Origin: Psychroflexus planctonicus
GTDB taxonomy: Bacteria > Bacteroidota > Bacteroidia > Flavobacteriales > Flavobacteriaceae
Assembly (NCBI RefSeq): GCF_014640195.1
Contig: NZ_BMGM01000002.1
Location: 62,001-126,000, forward strand
DNA length: 64,000 nt
Reading direction: 5' to 3'
In this document: in pieces, positions 10,702-19,951 of the stretch
Layout: each line of letters begins with the position of its first letter
Numbering within the stretch: position 1 is the first letter of the stretch
Notes under the pieces: generated by a model
What the model was told of the DNA's origin: nothing
What the model saw: only the letters and a program-made list of their open reading frames with translations
The model's database searches: none
Position numbers and translations under genes: made by a program

Positions 10702-12580
10702 TCTTTTTTCTGAATTTGATATTCAGTTATTTAAAGCAGGAAAACATTTTAGATTATACGAAAAATTAGGATCCCATCCCATGGAAGTCAATGGCGTAAA
10801 GGGAACTTATTTTGCTGTTTGGGCGCCATCAGCCAAACAAGTTTCGGTTATTGGCGATTTTAATTACTGGATAGAAGGAGAGCATTTACTCAATGTACGT
10901 TGGGACGAAAGTGGAATTTGGGAAGGATTTATTCCAGAAGTTGGCCATGGAAGTGTGTACAAATACAGAATACATTCAAATAACAACGACCAAAAAACCG
11001 AAAAGGCGGATCCGTTTGCTAAACGCTGCGAGCATCCGCCTAATACCGCATCTGTAGTTTGGAATTTGAATAAAAAATGGAAGGATTCTGCTTGGATGAA
11101 AAAGCGGAAAAAACACAATGCTTTAGATGCGCCATATTCGGTTTACGAAGTGCATTTGGGCTCTTGGAAAAAGAAAACCGAAGAAAACCGAAGCCTAAGT
11201 TATTTAGAACTAGCCGAAGATTTGGTAAAGTATGTAAAGGAAATGAAATTCACTCACATCGAGTTCATGCCCATTATGGAATATCCATACGATCCGAGTT
11301 GGGGATATCAATTAACTGGATATTTTGCACCCACTTCAAGATTTGGTTATCCCGAAGAATTTATGGAATTGGTAGATGTTTTTCACCAAAATAATATCGG
11401 TGTAATTTTAGATTGGGTACCTTCTCATTTTCCTGAAGATGCACATGGTTTAGGTAATTTTGATGGAACCCATTTGTACGAACATCCCGACCGAAAAAAA
11501 GGTTATCACCCCGATTGGAAATCCTTAATTTTCAATTATGGCAGAAATGAAGTGCGTGCATTTTTAATCAGTAATGCTTTGTTTTGGTTGGATTATTATC
11601 ATGTTGACGGACTTCGTGTTGATGCAGTAGCTTCAATGTTGTATTTAGATTATTCCAGAGATGAAGGCGAATGGGATCCCAATCAATTTGGTGGAAATGA
11701 ATATCTAGAAGCCATTGATTTCATTAAGGAATTAAATGAAGAAGTGTACAAAAATTATCCAGATGTACAAACCATTGCTGAAGAATCTACCAGTTATTCC
11801 ATGGTATCAAAACCTACTTCTATTGGTGGTTTAGGATTTGGAATGAAGTGGATGATGGGTTGGATGCACGATACCTTAACCTATTTTTCAAAAGATCCGG
11901 TATACAGAAAACACCATCAAAACGACATTAGCTTCAGCTTAAATTATGCCTTTACTGAAAATTTCATGTTACCGCTTTCTCATGATGAAGTAGTGTATGG
12001 TAAAAAATCCATGTTGGATAAAATGCCTGGAGACGAATGGCAAAAGTTTGCTAATCTTAGGAGTTTATACGGGTTCATGTTTACGCATCCGGGAACAAAA
12101 TTACTCTTTCAAGGTGGAGAATTTGGACAATACCAAGAATGGAATTTCCAAGAAAGTCTAGATTGGCACTTATTAGAGTACAAACCACATCAAGGAATCC
12201 AGAAATGGGTTACAGCTTTAAACGAATTGTATAGAAAAACAGAAGCCTTATATAAAAATCAATTTAGTCACGAAAGTTTTGAATGGTTGAGTTTAGACGA
12301 CCATGAAAATTCGGTTTTGGTGTACAAGCGCAAATATGAAGAATCTGAAATAATCGTCACCTGTAATTTCACACCAACTCCACATGATCATTATTTCATA
12401 GGAAGCAACCAAGGTGGAACTTTAACCGAACAATTAAGTAGCGATGATAAAAAATTCTGGGGAACGGGTAATTTTTCAAATGAAGTTACTGAGTTTAAAA
12501 AAGAAGAATTTCAAGGTAAAAAGTTTTCAACATCAATCGTTTTAGCTCCTTTAGCTTGTCAGATTTTCGAATTGAAATAG
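10679..12580 (+). CDS. glgB: 1,4-alpha-glucan branching enzyme
   Basis: The 633-residue GH13 enzyme makes alpha-1,6 branches. A CBM48 domain (GTYFAVWAPSAKQVSVIGDFNYW) is near residues 40-65. The barrel carries GVILDWVPSHFP, the nucleophile D315 in GLRVDAVASML, the acid E368 in IAEEST and the late motif LPLSHDEVVYGKKSML. The start is the ATG at 10679 inside the 3' end of mak. Together with GlgE it would build branched glucan (glycogen-like) in the cytoplasm. It is shorter than E. coli GlgB because the extra N-terminal module is absent. Confidence 0.96.
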   Translation: MSQVQVYSLFSEFDIQLFKAGKHFRLYEKLGSHPMEVNGVKGTYFAVWAPSAKQVSVIGDFNYWIEGEHLLNVRWDESGIWEGFIPEVGHGSVYKYRIHSNNNDQKTEKADPFAKRCEHPPNTASVVWNLNKKWKDSAWMKKRKKHNALDAPYSVYEVHLGSWKKKTEENRSLSYLELAEDLVKYVKEMKFTHIEFMPIMEYPYDPSWGYQLTGYFAPTSRFGYPEEFMELVDVFHQNNIGVILDWVPSHFPEDAHGLGNFDGTHLYEHPDRKKGYHPDWKSLIFNYGRNEVRAFLISNALFWLDYYHVDGLRVDAVASMLYLDYSRDEGEWDPNQFGGNEYLEAIDFIKELNEEVYKNYPDVQTIAEESTSYSMVSKPTSIGGLGFGMKWMMGWMHDTLTYFSKDPVYRKHHQNDISFSLNYAFTENFMLPLSHDEVVYGKKSMLDKMPGDEWQKFANLRSLYGFMFTHPGTKLLFQGGEFGQYQEWNFQESLDWHLLEYKPHQGIQKWVTALNELYRKTEALYKNQFSHESFEWLSLDDHENSVLVYKRKYEESEIIVTCNFTPTPHDHYFIGSNQGGTLTEQLSSDDKKFWGTGNFSNEVTEFKKEEFQGKKFSTSIVLAPLACQIFELK

Positions 12581-12649
12581 TACTCACCTCAGCTTTAAAA
12601 ACCTTATTAGGTTGTATTTTAGCCAGCTGAAAATAAATGAAGATATAGA

Positions 12650-15049
12650 ATGATTACAAATACAGAACTTAAAGAGTTAGGGAACCAGTTTCCTAATCAA
12701 ATAGTTAAGTTTGAACAAGATGTAGATACATTCCGTTTTACCACAGAGAACGATGTAATAATGGAAATGCAAGTATTACGAGACAGTGTATTGCGTTTTC
12801 GTTACGGAACGCGCGGAAAATTAGAACCTGATTTTTCGTATGCCATAGATGAAGATGGATTGCGTGGCTACAATCATTTAGAAATTACAGAAGAAAAAGA
12901 CTTTTATATAATAAGCACATCTAAATTGGTTTGCAAAATTGAAAAAGCCAGCTTACAACATAAAATTTACGACAAAAAAGGAAACCTAATCAATGAAGAC
13001 GAATTGGGTTTTCATTACGAAGAAAGCTACGAATTTGGTGGCAATGTTGTAAAAATGAGTAAAAAAGCCCAAGCCAAAGAAAGTTTTTATGGATTGGGAG
13101 ATAAACCCATGCATTCTAATTTAAAAGGAAAACGCGTTCAAAATTGGGTGACTGATGAATATGCTTTTGGCAAAGACAAAGACCCGATTTACAAAAGTAT
13201 TCCTTTTTACATTGGCTTAAACAACAATCAAGCCTACGGAGTGTTTTTTGATAATTCCTTCCGTTCTTTCTTCGATTTTTGCCAAGAACGCCACGCCGTA
13301 ACCAGTTTTTGGGCTCAAGGTGGCGAAATGAATTACTACTTTATCTACGGACCAGACATGCCGCAAGTGGTAAAATCGTATACTAACTTAACCGGTAAAG
13401 CAGAATTGCCACCCATGTGGGCTTTAGGTTACCACCAATGCAAATGGAGTTATTATCCAGAATCTCGCGTTCGTGAAGTGGCTTCTCAATTTAGAGCGCT
13501 TCAAATTCCTTGCGATGGAATTTACTTGGACATAGATTATATGGATGGTTTCCGTTGTTTCACTTGGAATAAAGAATATTTTCCTGATCCCAAGAAAATG
13601 GTAAGCGATTTAGATAAAGACGGTTTTAAAACCGTTGTTATCATTGACCCAGGGATTAAAATAGATAAGGATTATTCGGTTTATAGCGAAGCTTTGGAAA
13701 AAGATTATTTCTGTAAACGAGCTGATGGACCTTATATGATTGGTAAAGTTTGGCCAGGAGAATGTAATTTTCCAGATTTCACCAAACCAGAAGTGAGAAC
13801 GTGGTGGTCAGGATTGTTTAAAGAATTAATTGGTGAAGTAGGAGTGAAGGGCGTTTGGAACGATATGAACGAACCTGCTGTTATGGAAGTTCCTAATAAG
13901 ACTTTCCCCAACGATGTTCGCCATGATTATGATGGACATCCATGTAGTCACCGAAAAGCGCACAATGTTTATGGAACACAAATGGCGAGAGCCACTTATA
14001 ACGGCGTAAAAAAATACATTTACCCAAAACGACCTTTTGTAATTACACGTTCTGCTTACAGTGGCGCACAACGTTACGGAAGTTCATGGACGGGAGACAA
14101 TGTAGCTTCGTGGGAACATTTATGGGTAGCCAACATTCAAGTACAGCGCATGTGCATTTCTGGAATGTCTTTTACAGGAACAGATATTGGTGGATTTGCT
14201 GAACAACCAACAGGCGAGTTGTATGCGCGCTGGATTCAGTTAGGTGTTTTTCATCCGTTTTGTAGAACGCATTCTTCTGGACATCATGGCGACCAAGAAC
14301 CTTGGACTTTTGGCGAAGAAGTTTTAGACATCAGCCGTAAATTTATTGAATTGCGTTACACACTACTTCCTTATTTATATACTGCTTTTTATGAATATGC
14401 AGAAGAAGGAATTCCAATTCTGAAACCTATTTTTTATGTAGACCAAGAAGATGAACAAACGCATTACCGAACAGACGAGTTTGTGTTTGGTCAGCACATT
14501 TTGGTGTGTCCTATTTTAGAACCCAATTCCAAAGGAAGAAGAATGTACTTGCCACGTGGTTTGTGGTATAATTTCTGGACAAACGAATTGTTAAGCGGTG
14601 GAAAAGAAATTTGGGTGGATGCCGATTTAGATAGCATGCCGATTTTTGTTAAGTCCGGTGGAATTATTCCGCGTTATCCTGTTCAGCAATATGTAGGAGA
14701 GAAGCAAATTGAAGAATTGAAATTGCAAGTATATTACAAAAATGGAGTAGAAAAATCTACCGTTTTTGAAGATGCCCAAGATGGATATGATTATAAGAAA
14801 GGGCGCTTTAGTCTGCGTAATTTTAAGTTGACAGGAAAAGAAAACGATATGGTTTTACAGCAATTTAAATCTGGAAACTTTATTACAGAGTACGATAGCT
14901 TTAAAATAGAATTAATAGGTTTACCATTCGTTCCAAAGAAAATTCAAGTAGACAATGTGTACGTTAGTTTAGACGATGTTTATTTTGATAAAAAGAAAAT
15001 GACCTTAAAAGTGTCTAAAGATTTTTCTGAAATTCATTTTGAAAAATAA
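12650..15049 (+). CDS. GH31 family alpha-glucosidase
   Basis: This 799-residue GH31 enzyme has the usual N-terminal beta-sandwich, the barrel, and C-terminal sheets. The nucleophile is D405 in GVWNDMNEP and the acid is D483 in SSWTGDN. A DUF5110-like tail follows. No signal peptide is visible, so it is probably cytoplasmic and trims alpha-linked glucose from maltodextrins or glucan. It lies 69 bp after glgB on the same strand and ends at its own terminator, so it is likely the last gene of the glucan operon. Confidence 0.93.
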   Translation: MITNTELKELGNQFPNQIVKFEQDVDTFRFTTENDVIMEMQVLRDSVLRFRYGTRGKLEPDFSYAIDEDGLRGYNHLEITEEKDFYIISTSKLVCKIEKASLQHKIYDKKGNLINEDELGFHYEESYEFGGNVVKMSKKAQAKESFYGLGDKPMHSNLKGKRVQNWVTDEYAFGKDKDPIYKSIPFYIGLNNNQAYGVFFDNSFRSFFDFCQERHAVTSFWAQGGEMNYYFIYGPDMPQVVKSYTNLTGKAELPPMWALGYHQCKWSYYPESRVREVASQFRALQIPCDGIYLDIDYMDGFRCFTWNKEYFPDPKKMVSDLDKDGFKTVVIIDPGIKIDKDYSVYSEALEKDYFCKRADGPYMIGKVWPGECNFPDFTKPEVRTWWSGLFKELIGEVGVKGVWNDMNEPAVMEVPNKTFPNDVRHDYDGHPCSHRKAHNVYGTQMARATYNGVKKYIYPKRPFVITRSAYSGAQRYGSSWTGDNVASWEHLWVANIQVQRMCISGMSFTGTDIGGFAEQPTGELYARWIQLGVFHPFCRTHSSGHHGDQEPWTFGEEVLDISRKFIELRYTLLPYLYTAFYEYAEEGIPILKPIFYVDQEDEQTHYRTDEFVFGQHILVCPILEPNSKGRRMYLPRGLWYNFWTNELLSGGKEIWVDADLDSMPIFVKSGGIIPRYPVQQYVGEKQIEELKLQVYYKNGVEKSTVFEDAQDGYDYKKGRFSLRNFKLTGKENDMVLQQFKSGNFITEYDSFKIELIGLPFVPKKIQVDNVYVSLDDVYFDKKKMTLKVSKDFSEIHFEK

Positions 15050-15067
15050 TCTTTTAGTACAAACATC

Positions 15068-15096
15068 AAAAAGCTCCTAAACCAAGGAGCTTTTTG
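15068..15096 (+). terminator. rho-independent terminator after the glucan operon
   Basis: The stem AAAGCTCCT/AGGAGCTTT has a 6-base loop and a T-run. It lies 18 bp after the GH31 stop codon. Confidence 0.85.
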
Positions 15097-15123
15097 TATT
15101 TTAAAACTCATAGGATAGTTTTT
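15093..15123 (+). promoter_or_regulatory. Bacteroidota-type promoter for the 15153 gene
   Basis: TTTG at 15093-15096 is followed after exactly 19 bases by TAGTTTTT at 15116-15123, close to the group's TTTG-N19-TAnnTTTG consensus. A second -7-like TATTTTTG at 15139-15146 is too close to the start codon for a leader. Confidence 0.5.
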
Positions 15124-15152
15124 ATAAAGAAGTTATTGTATTTTTGATGTAA

Positions 15153-15710
15153 ATGAAAAACAACTTGAAAAAATTACTTTTTTTAGCATTCCTGATAAGC
15201 ACTTCCTTCACTTTTGGTCAAAATACTATTTACAAGGTATTTAAAGATGAAATGACCAAAGAAGAAGTTAGACAAGCTTACGCGGCTAATCGAACCGAAT
15301 TAAAAAATATATTATTTGCTGAAAGTGTAGCTTGGGATATTGATTTGGAGCGTTTTAAATACGATAACAACAAATTAAAAGTAGTAAGCTTAGTGCCTTC
15401 AGGAATGGGGAATGGTTTTAATTATATTAAAACGGTAACGCATTTAAAAAGTTCAAAAGATTTTTTGCTTAGTCTGGGCTATACAATTACACACGAAAAC
15501 AAATGGTGGTATAGACCACAAAGTTTTGTAGATCAAAGCTTTGCTTACGGCTTGGTATTAAAAGGACCAAACAACTTAAACTATGTTAATTTGTATACCT
15601 ACAAAAACAAAGGAAGCTATATCCCAGTAATTTATATTTTTCCTGTAGAATACTTAGAAACCCATTTTCAAAACAATACAAACGCACAAACACAAGAAAG
15701 TGGGTTTTAG
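15153..15710 (+). CDS. exported protein of unknown function
   Basis: It has 185 residues and a clear signal peptide (MKNNLKKLLFLAFLISTSFTFGQ). The mature part has many aromatic residues and no recognised catalytic motif. It is preceded by a plausible promoter and ends by overlapping the small convergent gene at 15707 by 4 bases. It is likely periplasmic. Confidence 0.75.
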   Translation: MKNNLKKLLFLAFLISTSFTFGQNTIYKVFKDEMTKEEVRQAYAANRTELKNILFAESVAWDIDLERFKYDNNKLKVVSLVPSGMGNGFNYIKTVTHLKSSKDFLLSLGYTITHENKWWYRPQSFVDQSFAYGLVLKGPNNLNYVNLYTYKNKGSYIPVIYIFPVEYLETHFQNNTNAQTQESGF

Positions 15711-15883
15711 TTTTGCTTAGCTTTTAAAGCTTCAATTTGTTTATAAACTTCTTCGGCTTCAGCTAATTTTTTATCTGCTGCACTTCGATTAGATTTAGAT
15801 AAATCGAAAGATTCCTTTTGAAGTTTTTTGTATTGGTCGCGAAGTTTATCAATTTCGCTTTTCTTTTTAAATAATCCGAACAT
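15707..15883 (-). CDS. Lacal_2735-type small protein
   Basis: I read this 58-residue frame directly on the minus strand: it begins MFGLFKKKSEIDKL, then a charged coiled-coil helix with DLSKSNRSAADKKLAEAEEV, and ends EALKAKQN. This pattern matches a small protein conserved in flavobacteria and known as the Lacal_2735 family. No function is established. The stop codon is the complement of 15707-15709 and overlaps the stop of the convergent gene. Confidence 0.75.
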   Translation of the reverse strand: MFGLFKKKSEIDKLRDQYKKLQKESFDLSKSNRSAADKKLAEAEEVYKQIEALKAKQN

Positions 15884-15977
15884 ATAATTTTTTTTTCAAA
15901 GAAAAGCAAGCCAACACAAAGATTAGCTTTTATCATAATTATTTAGCTTCACTTTAGTAAATGATTGCACGAAGCCT

Positions 15978-15985
15978 TATTTTTG
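15978..15985 (+). promoter_or_regulatory. -7 element of a Bacteroidota promoter
   Basis: TATTTTTG matches TAnnTTTG and lies 16 bp before the ATG of the methyltransferase gene. The -33 box is weak. Confidence 0.4.
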
Positions 15986-16001
15986 AATCAATTTAAAACA
16001 A

Positions 16002-17177
16002 ATGTTAAGTAAAGCGCATATTCAATTTATAAAAGAAAACATAGATAGCCAACTTACAGAATTGGTTTTAAAAGGGTTTCCATTTGAAGATGTAGACGCT
16101 TCCTTTTTAGCTCAACAAATTTCTGCAAGACAACGAATGAAAAAGAAATTACCATCCTGGATAGCCAAGGATGATGTAGTTTTTCCACCGAAGTTGAATT
16201 TGGCTCAAAGTTCTTCAGAAGAAACGGCTAATTATAAAGCAAAAATAATCAACGGTTCAGAAGTAGCCGACTTAACGGGTGGATTTGGTATTGATGCTTT
16301 TGCTCTAGCCAAAACCAACAAACATGTAATTTATACAGAAAAAGACGATAGCCTTTTTAATTTAGTACATTACAATTCTACTGTTTTTGAATTGAAGAAT
16401 TTTGAAATGATTCAGACAACTGCTGAAACATTTTTGAAAAATACTAAAAGCAAGTTAGATTGGATTTATTTGGATCCTTCCCGAAGAGATGAAGCTAAAA
16501 AAAGAGTCTTTCTATTTGAAGATTGTCAGCCTAATATACTTTCGCTTTTGCCTATTTTACAAACAAAATGCGACTTTTTGTTGATGAAAACAAGTCCGTT
16601 AATAGACTTGAGTTACGGAATTAAAGAATTAAAATACGTTAGAAAAATACATATTGTAGCCGTTGAAAACGAAGTGAAAGAGTTGCTCTGGGAATTGGAT
16701 TTTTCAAATGAAGAAATTTTACCAAGTTTTAAATGCATTCAATTTAAAAAAGGAAAGCAAATTGAATTTGAAATAACAAAGGATGAAGCTTCAACTGAAG
16801 TTACTTATGCAAAACCGCTTCAATATCTATACGAACCCAATGCAGCCTTAATGAAAGTTGGAAAGTTCAATCAACTTGCAGAGTCGTTTCAACTTCAAAA
16901 ATTACACCCTAACTCGCATTTATTCATTTCAGCAACACTTGAAAAAGAATTTCCAGGAAGAGTGTTTTTTGTTAAAAAAGTTGAAGAATACAAGCCCAAA
17001 CAACTTAAAAAACAATTGAAAGGAAAAAAAATGAACATTTCTACCCGTAATTTTCCACTTATGGCAAAGGATTTGATTAAGTTGTTTAAAACGAAAGATG
17101 GTGGAGAAAATTACGTATTTTTCACAACAGATTTCAATCAACAAAAAATTGTAATATCATGCATAAAAGCAATGTAA
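16002..17177 (+). CDS. class I SAM-dependent methyltransferase with THUMP-like C-terminus
   Basis: The 391-residue protein has a helical N-terminal part, a Rossmann methyltransferase core with motif I VADLTGGFGIDAFALA (about 90-105) and LDWIYLDPSRRDEAKKR (about 155-170), and a C-terminal basic domain resembling the THUMP-like module of Bacteroidota enzymes. The DPSRR motif suggests RNA modification rather than DNA, but the target is unknown. Its end overlaps the next gene by 19 bases. Confidence 0.85.
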   Translation: MLSKAHIQFIKENIDSQLTELVLKGFPFEDVDASFLAQQISARQRMKKKLPSWIAKDDVVFPPKLNLAQSSSEETANYKAKIINGSEVADLTGGFGIDAFALAKTNKHVIYTEKDDSLFNLVHYNSTVFELKNFEMIQTTAETFLKNTKSKLDWIYLDPSRRDEAKKRVFLFEDCQPNILSLLPILQTKCDFLLMKTSPLIDLSYGIKELKYVRKIHIVAVENEVKELLWELDFSNEEILPSFKCIQFKKGKQIEFEITKDEASTEVTYAKPLQYLYEPNAALMKVGKFNQLAESFQLQKLHPNSHLFISATLEKEFPGRVFFVKKVEEYKPKQLKKQLKGKKMNISTRNFPLMAKDLIKLFKTKDGGENYVFFTTDFNQQKIVISCIKAM

Positions 17178-17788
17178 TTCTATTCATATTATTTTTTTTA
17201 ATCAATATATTCAATGCACAAGTAAATGCACAGGATCAAGATACAGAAGACTGCACCTATACACAAGTTGAATTAGGTAAAGAAAAACACATTGCCTTGG
17301 TAAGGACAGAAACCGAAATGGTAGATTCATTTACCACCTTATCTAAAGGAAGAGTCATAGATTTTAGTATGGTAAATTCTCGGGGTGTTATTGTTTTAAA
17401 TATTGAAATTTACGAAGATGCTAAAAAACCACTTTCGCCAATTTGTATTGGAAGCGGAGCAAGTTTTTCTTTAAAGCTTCAAAACGGTGAAAGTGTTGTT
17501 TTGCCCCAAGTAGGTACACGTTTATGTGGTCTTGAGTTAGAATCTGCTCAGGAAGGATTTTACAACATTAAAAATCGTGGTTCATTTTTAATCACAGAAG
17601 ATAAGTTTGAAGCATTACAAAATACAGAATTAATTTCTGGAAGTTTGACATCTCAAGATTTTGAAATGTATTTTGTTTTTAAGTCGGATTTGTATGATGA
17701 TGTAAATGATGAAGTAATTTCTCCAAGTACCTATTTTAAAAGAAATTTAGATTGTGTGGTTAATCCTACCATTATAGTACAAGAGTAA
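17159..17788 (+). CDS. exported protein, first of two tandem paralogues
   Basis: This 209-residue product has an N-terminal signal peptide (about 1-25, ending FNAQVNAQ). It shares with the next gene the order of segments: a TPCxYT-like start, a RGRxIDFxxx motif, EIxEDAxxxLxPICxGS, a LPQxGxxxCG segment, YNIxNxGxFLI, and a FVFKSDxYDxVNxExxxP end. Two or three conserved cysteines could form disulfides. It starts inside the methyltransferase gene. Function is unknown; an extracytoplasmic role is likely. Confidence 0.75.
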   Translation: MHKSNVILFILFFLINIFNAQVNAQDQDTEDCTYTQVELGKEKHIALVRTETEMVDSFTTLSKGRVIDFSMVNSRGVIVLNIEIYEDAKKPLSPICIGSGASFSLKLQNGESVVLPQVGTRLCGLELESAQEGFYNIKNRGSFLITEDKFEALQNTELISGSLTSQDFEMYFVFKSDLYDDVNDEVISPSTYFKRNLDCVVNPTIIVQE

Positions 17789-17796
17789 AACCAAAA

Positions 17797-18444
17797 ATGA
17801 TGAAAAAACTTCTACAGACAACATTCTTATTGGGTTGTATGTTTCAATTAAATTCCCAGATTCTTTCTGAAGAAGTTTACTATCCACAACCACTTGAAAC
17901 TGAACCTTGTTATTATACATCTTACAGTTTAAATACAAATGGAGAAATTGAAACTTTGCAGACGGAAGCCGTTATGGTTGAAGAATGGACAACTCCTTTA
18001 AGAGGAAGAATAATAGATTTCACCCTATTAAAAGCCGATGATAATTTAATTTTACTAGTTGAAATTCACGAAGATGCTCAGGAAGTATTACAACCAATTT
18101 GCTTTGGTAGCAAAACCAAAATCACCTTTGAATTAAGTAATGGTAAGAAAGTAACCTTGCCCCAATTTGGTCCCAAACGATGTGGATATGTAAACATTGC
18201 AGATGATGAATCTCCGTATTACAACATTACCAATTTAGGGTATTTTTTAATCTCCGAAAATGCAGCAAATAAGTTATTAACTTCTGAGACTTATTTAGGA
18301 AGTATAAATTCTAATAACTACAATTTGGACTTCGTTTTTAAATCTGAAATTTATGATGAGGTAAATGAAATGATGATTTACCCTGAATTATATTTTTTAA
18401 GTGAATTGCAATGCATGCTAAATCCTATATTGCCAAAGGATTAA
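17797..18444 (+). CDS. exported protein, second of two tandem paralogues
   Basis: The 215 residues begin with a signal peptide (MMKKLLQTTFLLGCMFQLNSQ) and follow the same motif order as the gene before it, including GRIIDF, ICFGS, LPQFGPKRCGY and FVFKSEIYDEVNE. The 8-bp spacing shows a two-gene operon that arose by tandem duplication. No catalytic residues are recognised. Confidence 0.75.
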   Translation: MMKKLLQTTFLLGCMFQLNSQILSEEVYYPQPLETEPCYYTSYSLNTNGEIETLQTEAVMVEEWTTPLRGRIIDFTLLKADDNLILLVEIHEDAQEVLQPICFGSKTKITFELSNGKKVTLPQFGPKRCGYVNIADDESPYYNITNLGYFLISENAANKLLTSETYLGSINSNNYNLDFVFKSEIYDEVNEMMIYPELYFLSELQCMLNPILPKD

Positions 18445-18558
18445 AGTTGAAAAAAAACATTCTAAAAATACTTTGTAAAAAAGCATATTTTAATTTGGCA
18501 GAATCTAAGTCTATATCTATATTTGCAACCGCAAAAAGAACAAGTTCTTTACAATATT

Positions 18559-18642
18559 GGAGAGGTGGCAGAGTGGTAATGCAGCAGATTGCTAATCTGT
18601 CGACGCGAAAGTGTCGCCAGGGTTCGAGTCCCTGTCTCTCCG
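18559..18642 (+). tRNA. tRNA-Ser (GCT)
   Basis: A full cloverleaf is visible: acceptor GGAGAGG/TCTCTCC, anticodon loop with GCT, a long variable arm typical of tRNA-Ser, the T-loop GGTTCGAGTCC and discriminator G. CCA is not encoded. Confidence 0.95.
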
Positions 18643-18726
18643 CAAAGTTTGCTTTGAAAAGCAAGTTTGTTGAGACCGTTTTTAGTCTCTTCAATTTAAA
18701 GTTCTTAACTAAATTTAGTTAATATT

Positions 18727-18752
18727 TTTTGATTAATTACACCACTCGGGGT
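18727..18752 (+). repeat. 26-bp copy of the tRNA-Pro start region
   Basis: The 26 bases are identical to 18830-18855, which comprise 20 bases before tRNA-Pro and its first six bases. A small hairpin CCGCA/TGCGG follows at 18759-18773. It looks like the 5' end of a decayed or rearranged second tRNA-Pro copy. Confidence 0.75.
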
Positions 18753-18849
18753 ATAGTACCGCAACAAGTGCGGCATAAACTACGCTCGGATGTTTATAAG
18801 TTAAAATTGAGTTTAGTTTTGTTTTGAAATTTTGATTAATTACACCACT

Positions 18850-18924
18850 CGGGGTGTAGCGTAGCCCGGTCATCGCGCCTGCTTTGGGAGCAGGAGGTCG
18901 CAGGTTCGAATCCTGCCACCCCGA
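18850..18924 (+). tRNA. tRNA-Pro (TGG), integration site of the island
   Basis: The cloverleaf is complete: acceptor CGGGGTG/CACCCCG, anticodon stem CCTGC/GCAGG with loop TTTGGGA, and T-loop GGTTCGAATCC. The 3' half from 18879 is repeated exactly at the right end of the island, so the current 3' half was probably supplied by the element. Confidence 0.96.
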
Positions 18925-18927
18925 CTT
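18879..18927 (+). repeat. attL, left 49-bp direct repeat of the island
   Basis: The 49 bases from the anticodon stem of tRNA-Pro to 3 bases past its end are identical to 61237-61285. The flanking bases differ on both sides. Confidence 0.93.
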
Positions 18928-18934
18928 GAAAACC

Positions 18935-18976
18935 AGAGAGTTACAAGCATTTTGCTAGTGGCTCTCTTTTTTTTTG
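18935..18976 (+). terminator. terminator just inside the left end
   Basis: AGAGAG/CTCTCT arms with an inner AGC/GCT pairing are followed by a long T-run. It ends transcripts of the reconstituted tRNA-Pro. The stretch from here to 19468 holds no gene that I can support. Confidence 0.65.
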
Positions 18977-19468
18977 TGAATAATTTGTGAATAGATTCCA
19001 CTTATACTGTGTTACTTCAATTAGTAATTCTTAATCAAAGATAGTTAAATACACTGAAGTACTTTTATTCTATTAAAAACTTACCAGCAAATGCATCCTT
19101 AATTATAGAAGGTGAACTCTAATTATATTAGACTTCTTCATTAATAGTTGCTTCCAATAAATAGATTAAATCAGCATCAGGGTTTTGGATTTTCTGATGT
19201 CTTTTCAGGTTATTTACGTACAAAGTAAAGTTTAAAAGATTAAGAGTAAGAAATCTAACTCGCCTTTTTTTAAAATGAGATATTAAAAAGCTTAGTTATT
19301 TTGTACTTACCAAGCTATTTCTAAAGCATTTAGGTTATTTATATTGAAGGTGATTTTATATTGTTTACTCAAATATTTTCATATAAAAATAAAAATATCC
19401 ATTTTTTTTGCTTGTTAATCTAAACTTTTTCATTCTTCAACCATATAGCTATAGTAAATATTAAAATA

Positions 19469-19672
19469 ATGAAAGAAATGAAAATGAACAATCAAAATGA
19501 ACAAAACCAATTATTCCCTCTTACTTATAAGAGTAAATCGTATTATGAAAAAGACTGTGATGATGTATTTTTAACTTTTTATTTTTCACCTATGGCACTA
19601 AATCACAAAAATGGTGTTTATATGGCAGAAGGTTTATGGGTTTATCCAGATGGTGAAATGGCAAGCTATTAA
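19469..19672 (+). CDS. small unknown protein
   Basis: This 67-residue frame has a Gln/Asn-rich start and then an aromatic-rich segment (about 20-60) that looks folded. A second ATG four codons in is equally possible as start. No family is recognised. Just downstream (19740-19830) a short stretch reads VDDYDESWAKKIK before a stop, suggesting a decayed gene end in the otherwise empty 19673-19951 gap. Confidence 0.45.
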   Translation: MKEMKMNNQNEQNQLFPLTYKSKSYYEKDCDDVFLTFYFSPMALNHKNGVYMAEGLWVYPDGEMASY

Positions 19673-19951
19673 ATTTAGGTTGACCTATTTTAGAATTGAT
19701 ACGAGTATTCAACACTGCAATACAAACGTAATTTTAAAAATTTTGGGTTGGTATCGTTGATGATTATGATGAGTCATGGGCCAAAAAGATTAAGTAGTTT
19801 TTTGAGTCTATTTCACAAAAAAACTGACAAAATTTTTAGGATTTAAGAACAAGTCTAAGTTCAAGTTATAAGTGCAACATGTAAGTTTTAAAATTAGAAT
19901 TGCTCATTTTATGAGAAATTAGTAAATTGTTCACATAAATTTAAATGCTTA

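Noticed and set aside
18425-18722. Open frames on both strands across tRNA-Ser
   Set aside because: They are read through the tRNA gene; text such as GLEPWRHFRVD is a well-known artefact of antisense tRNA.
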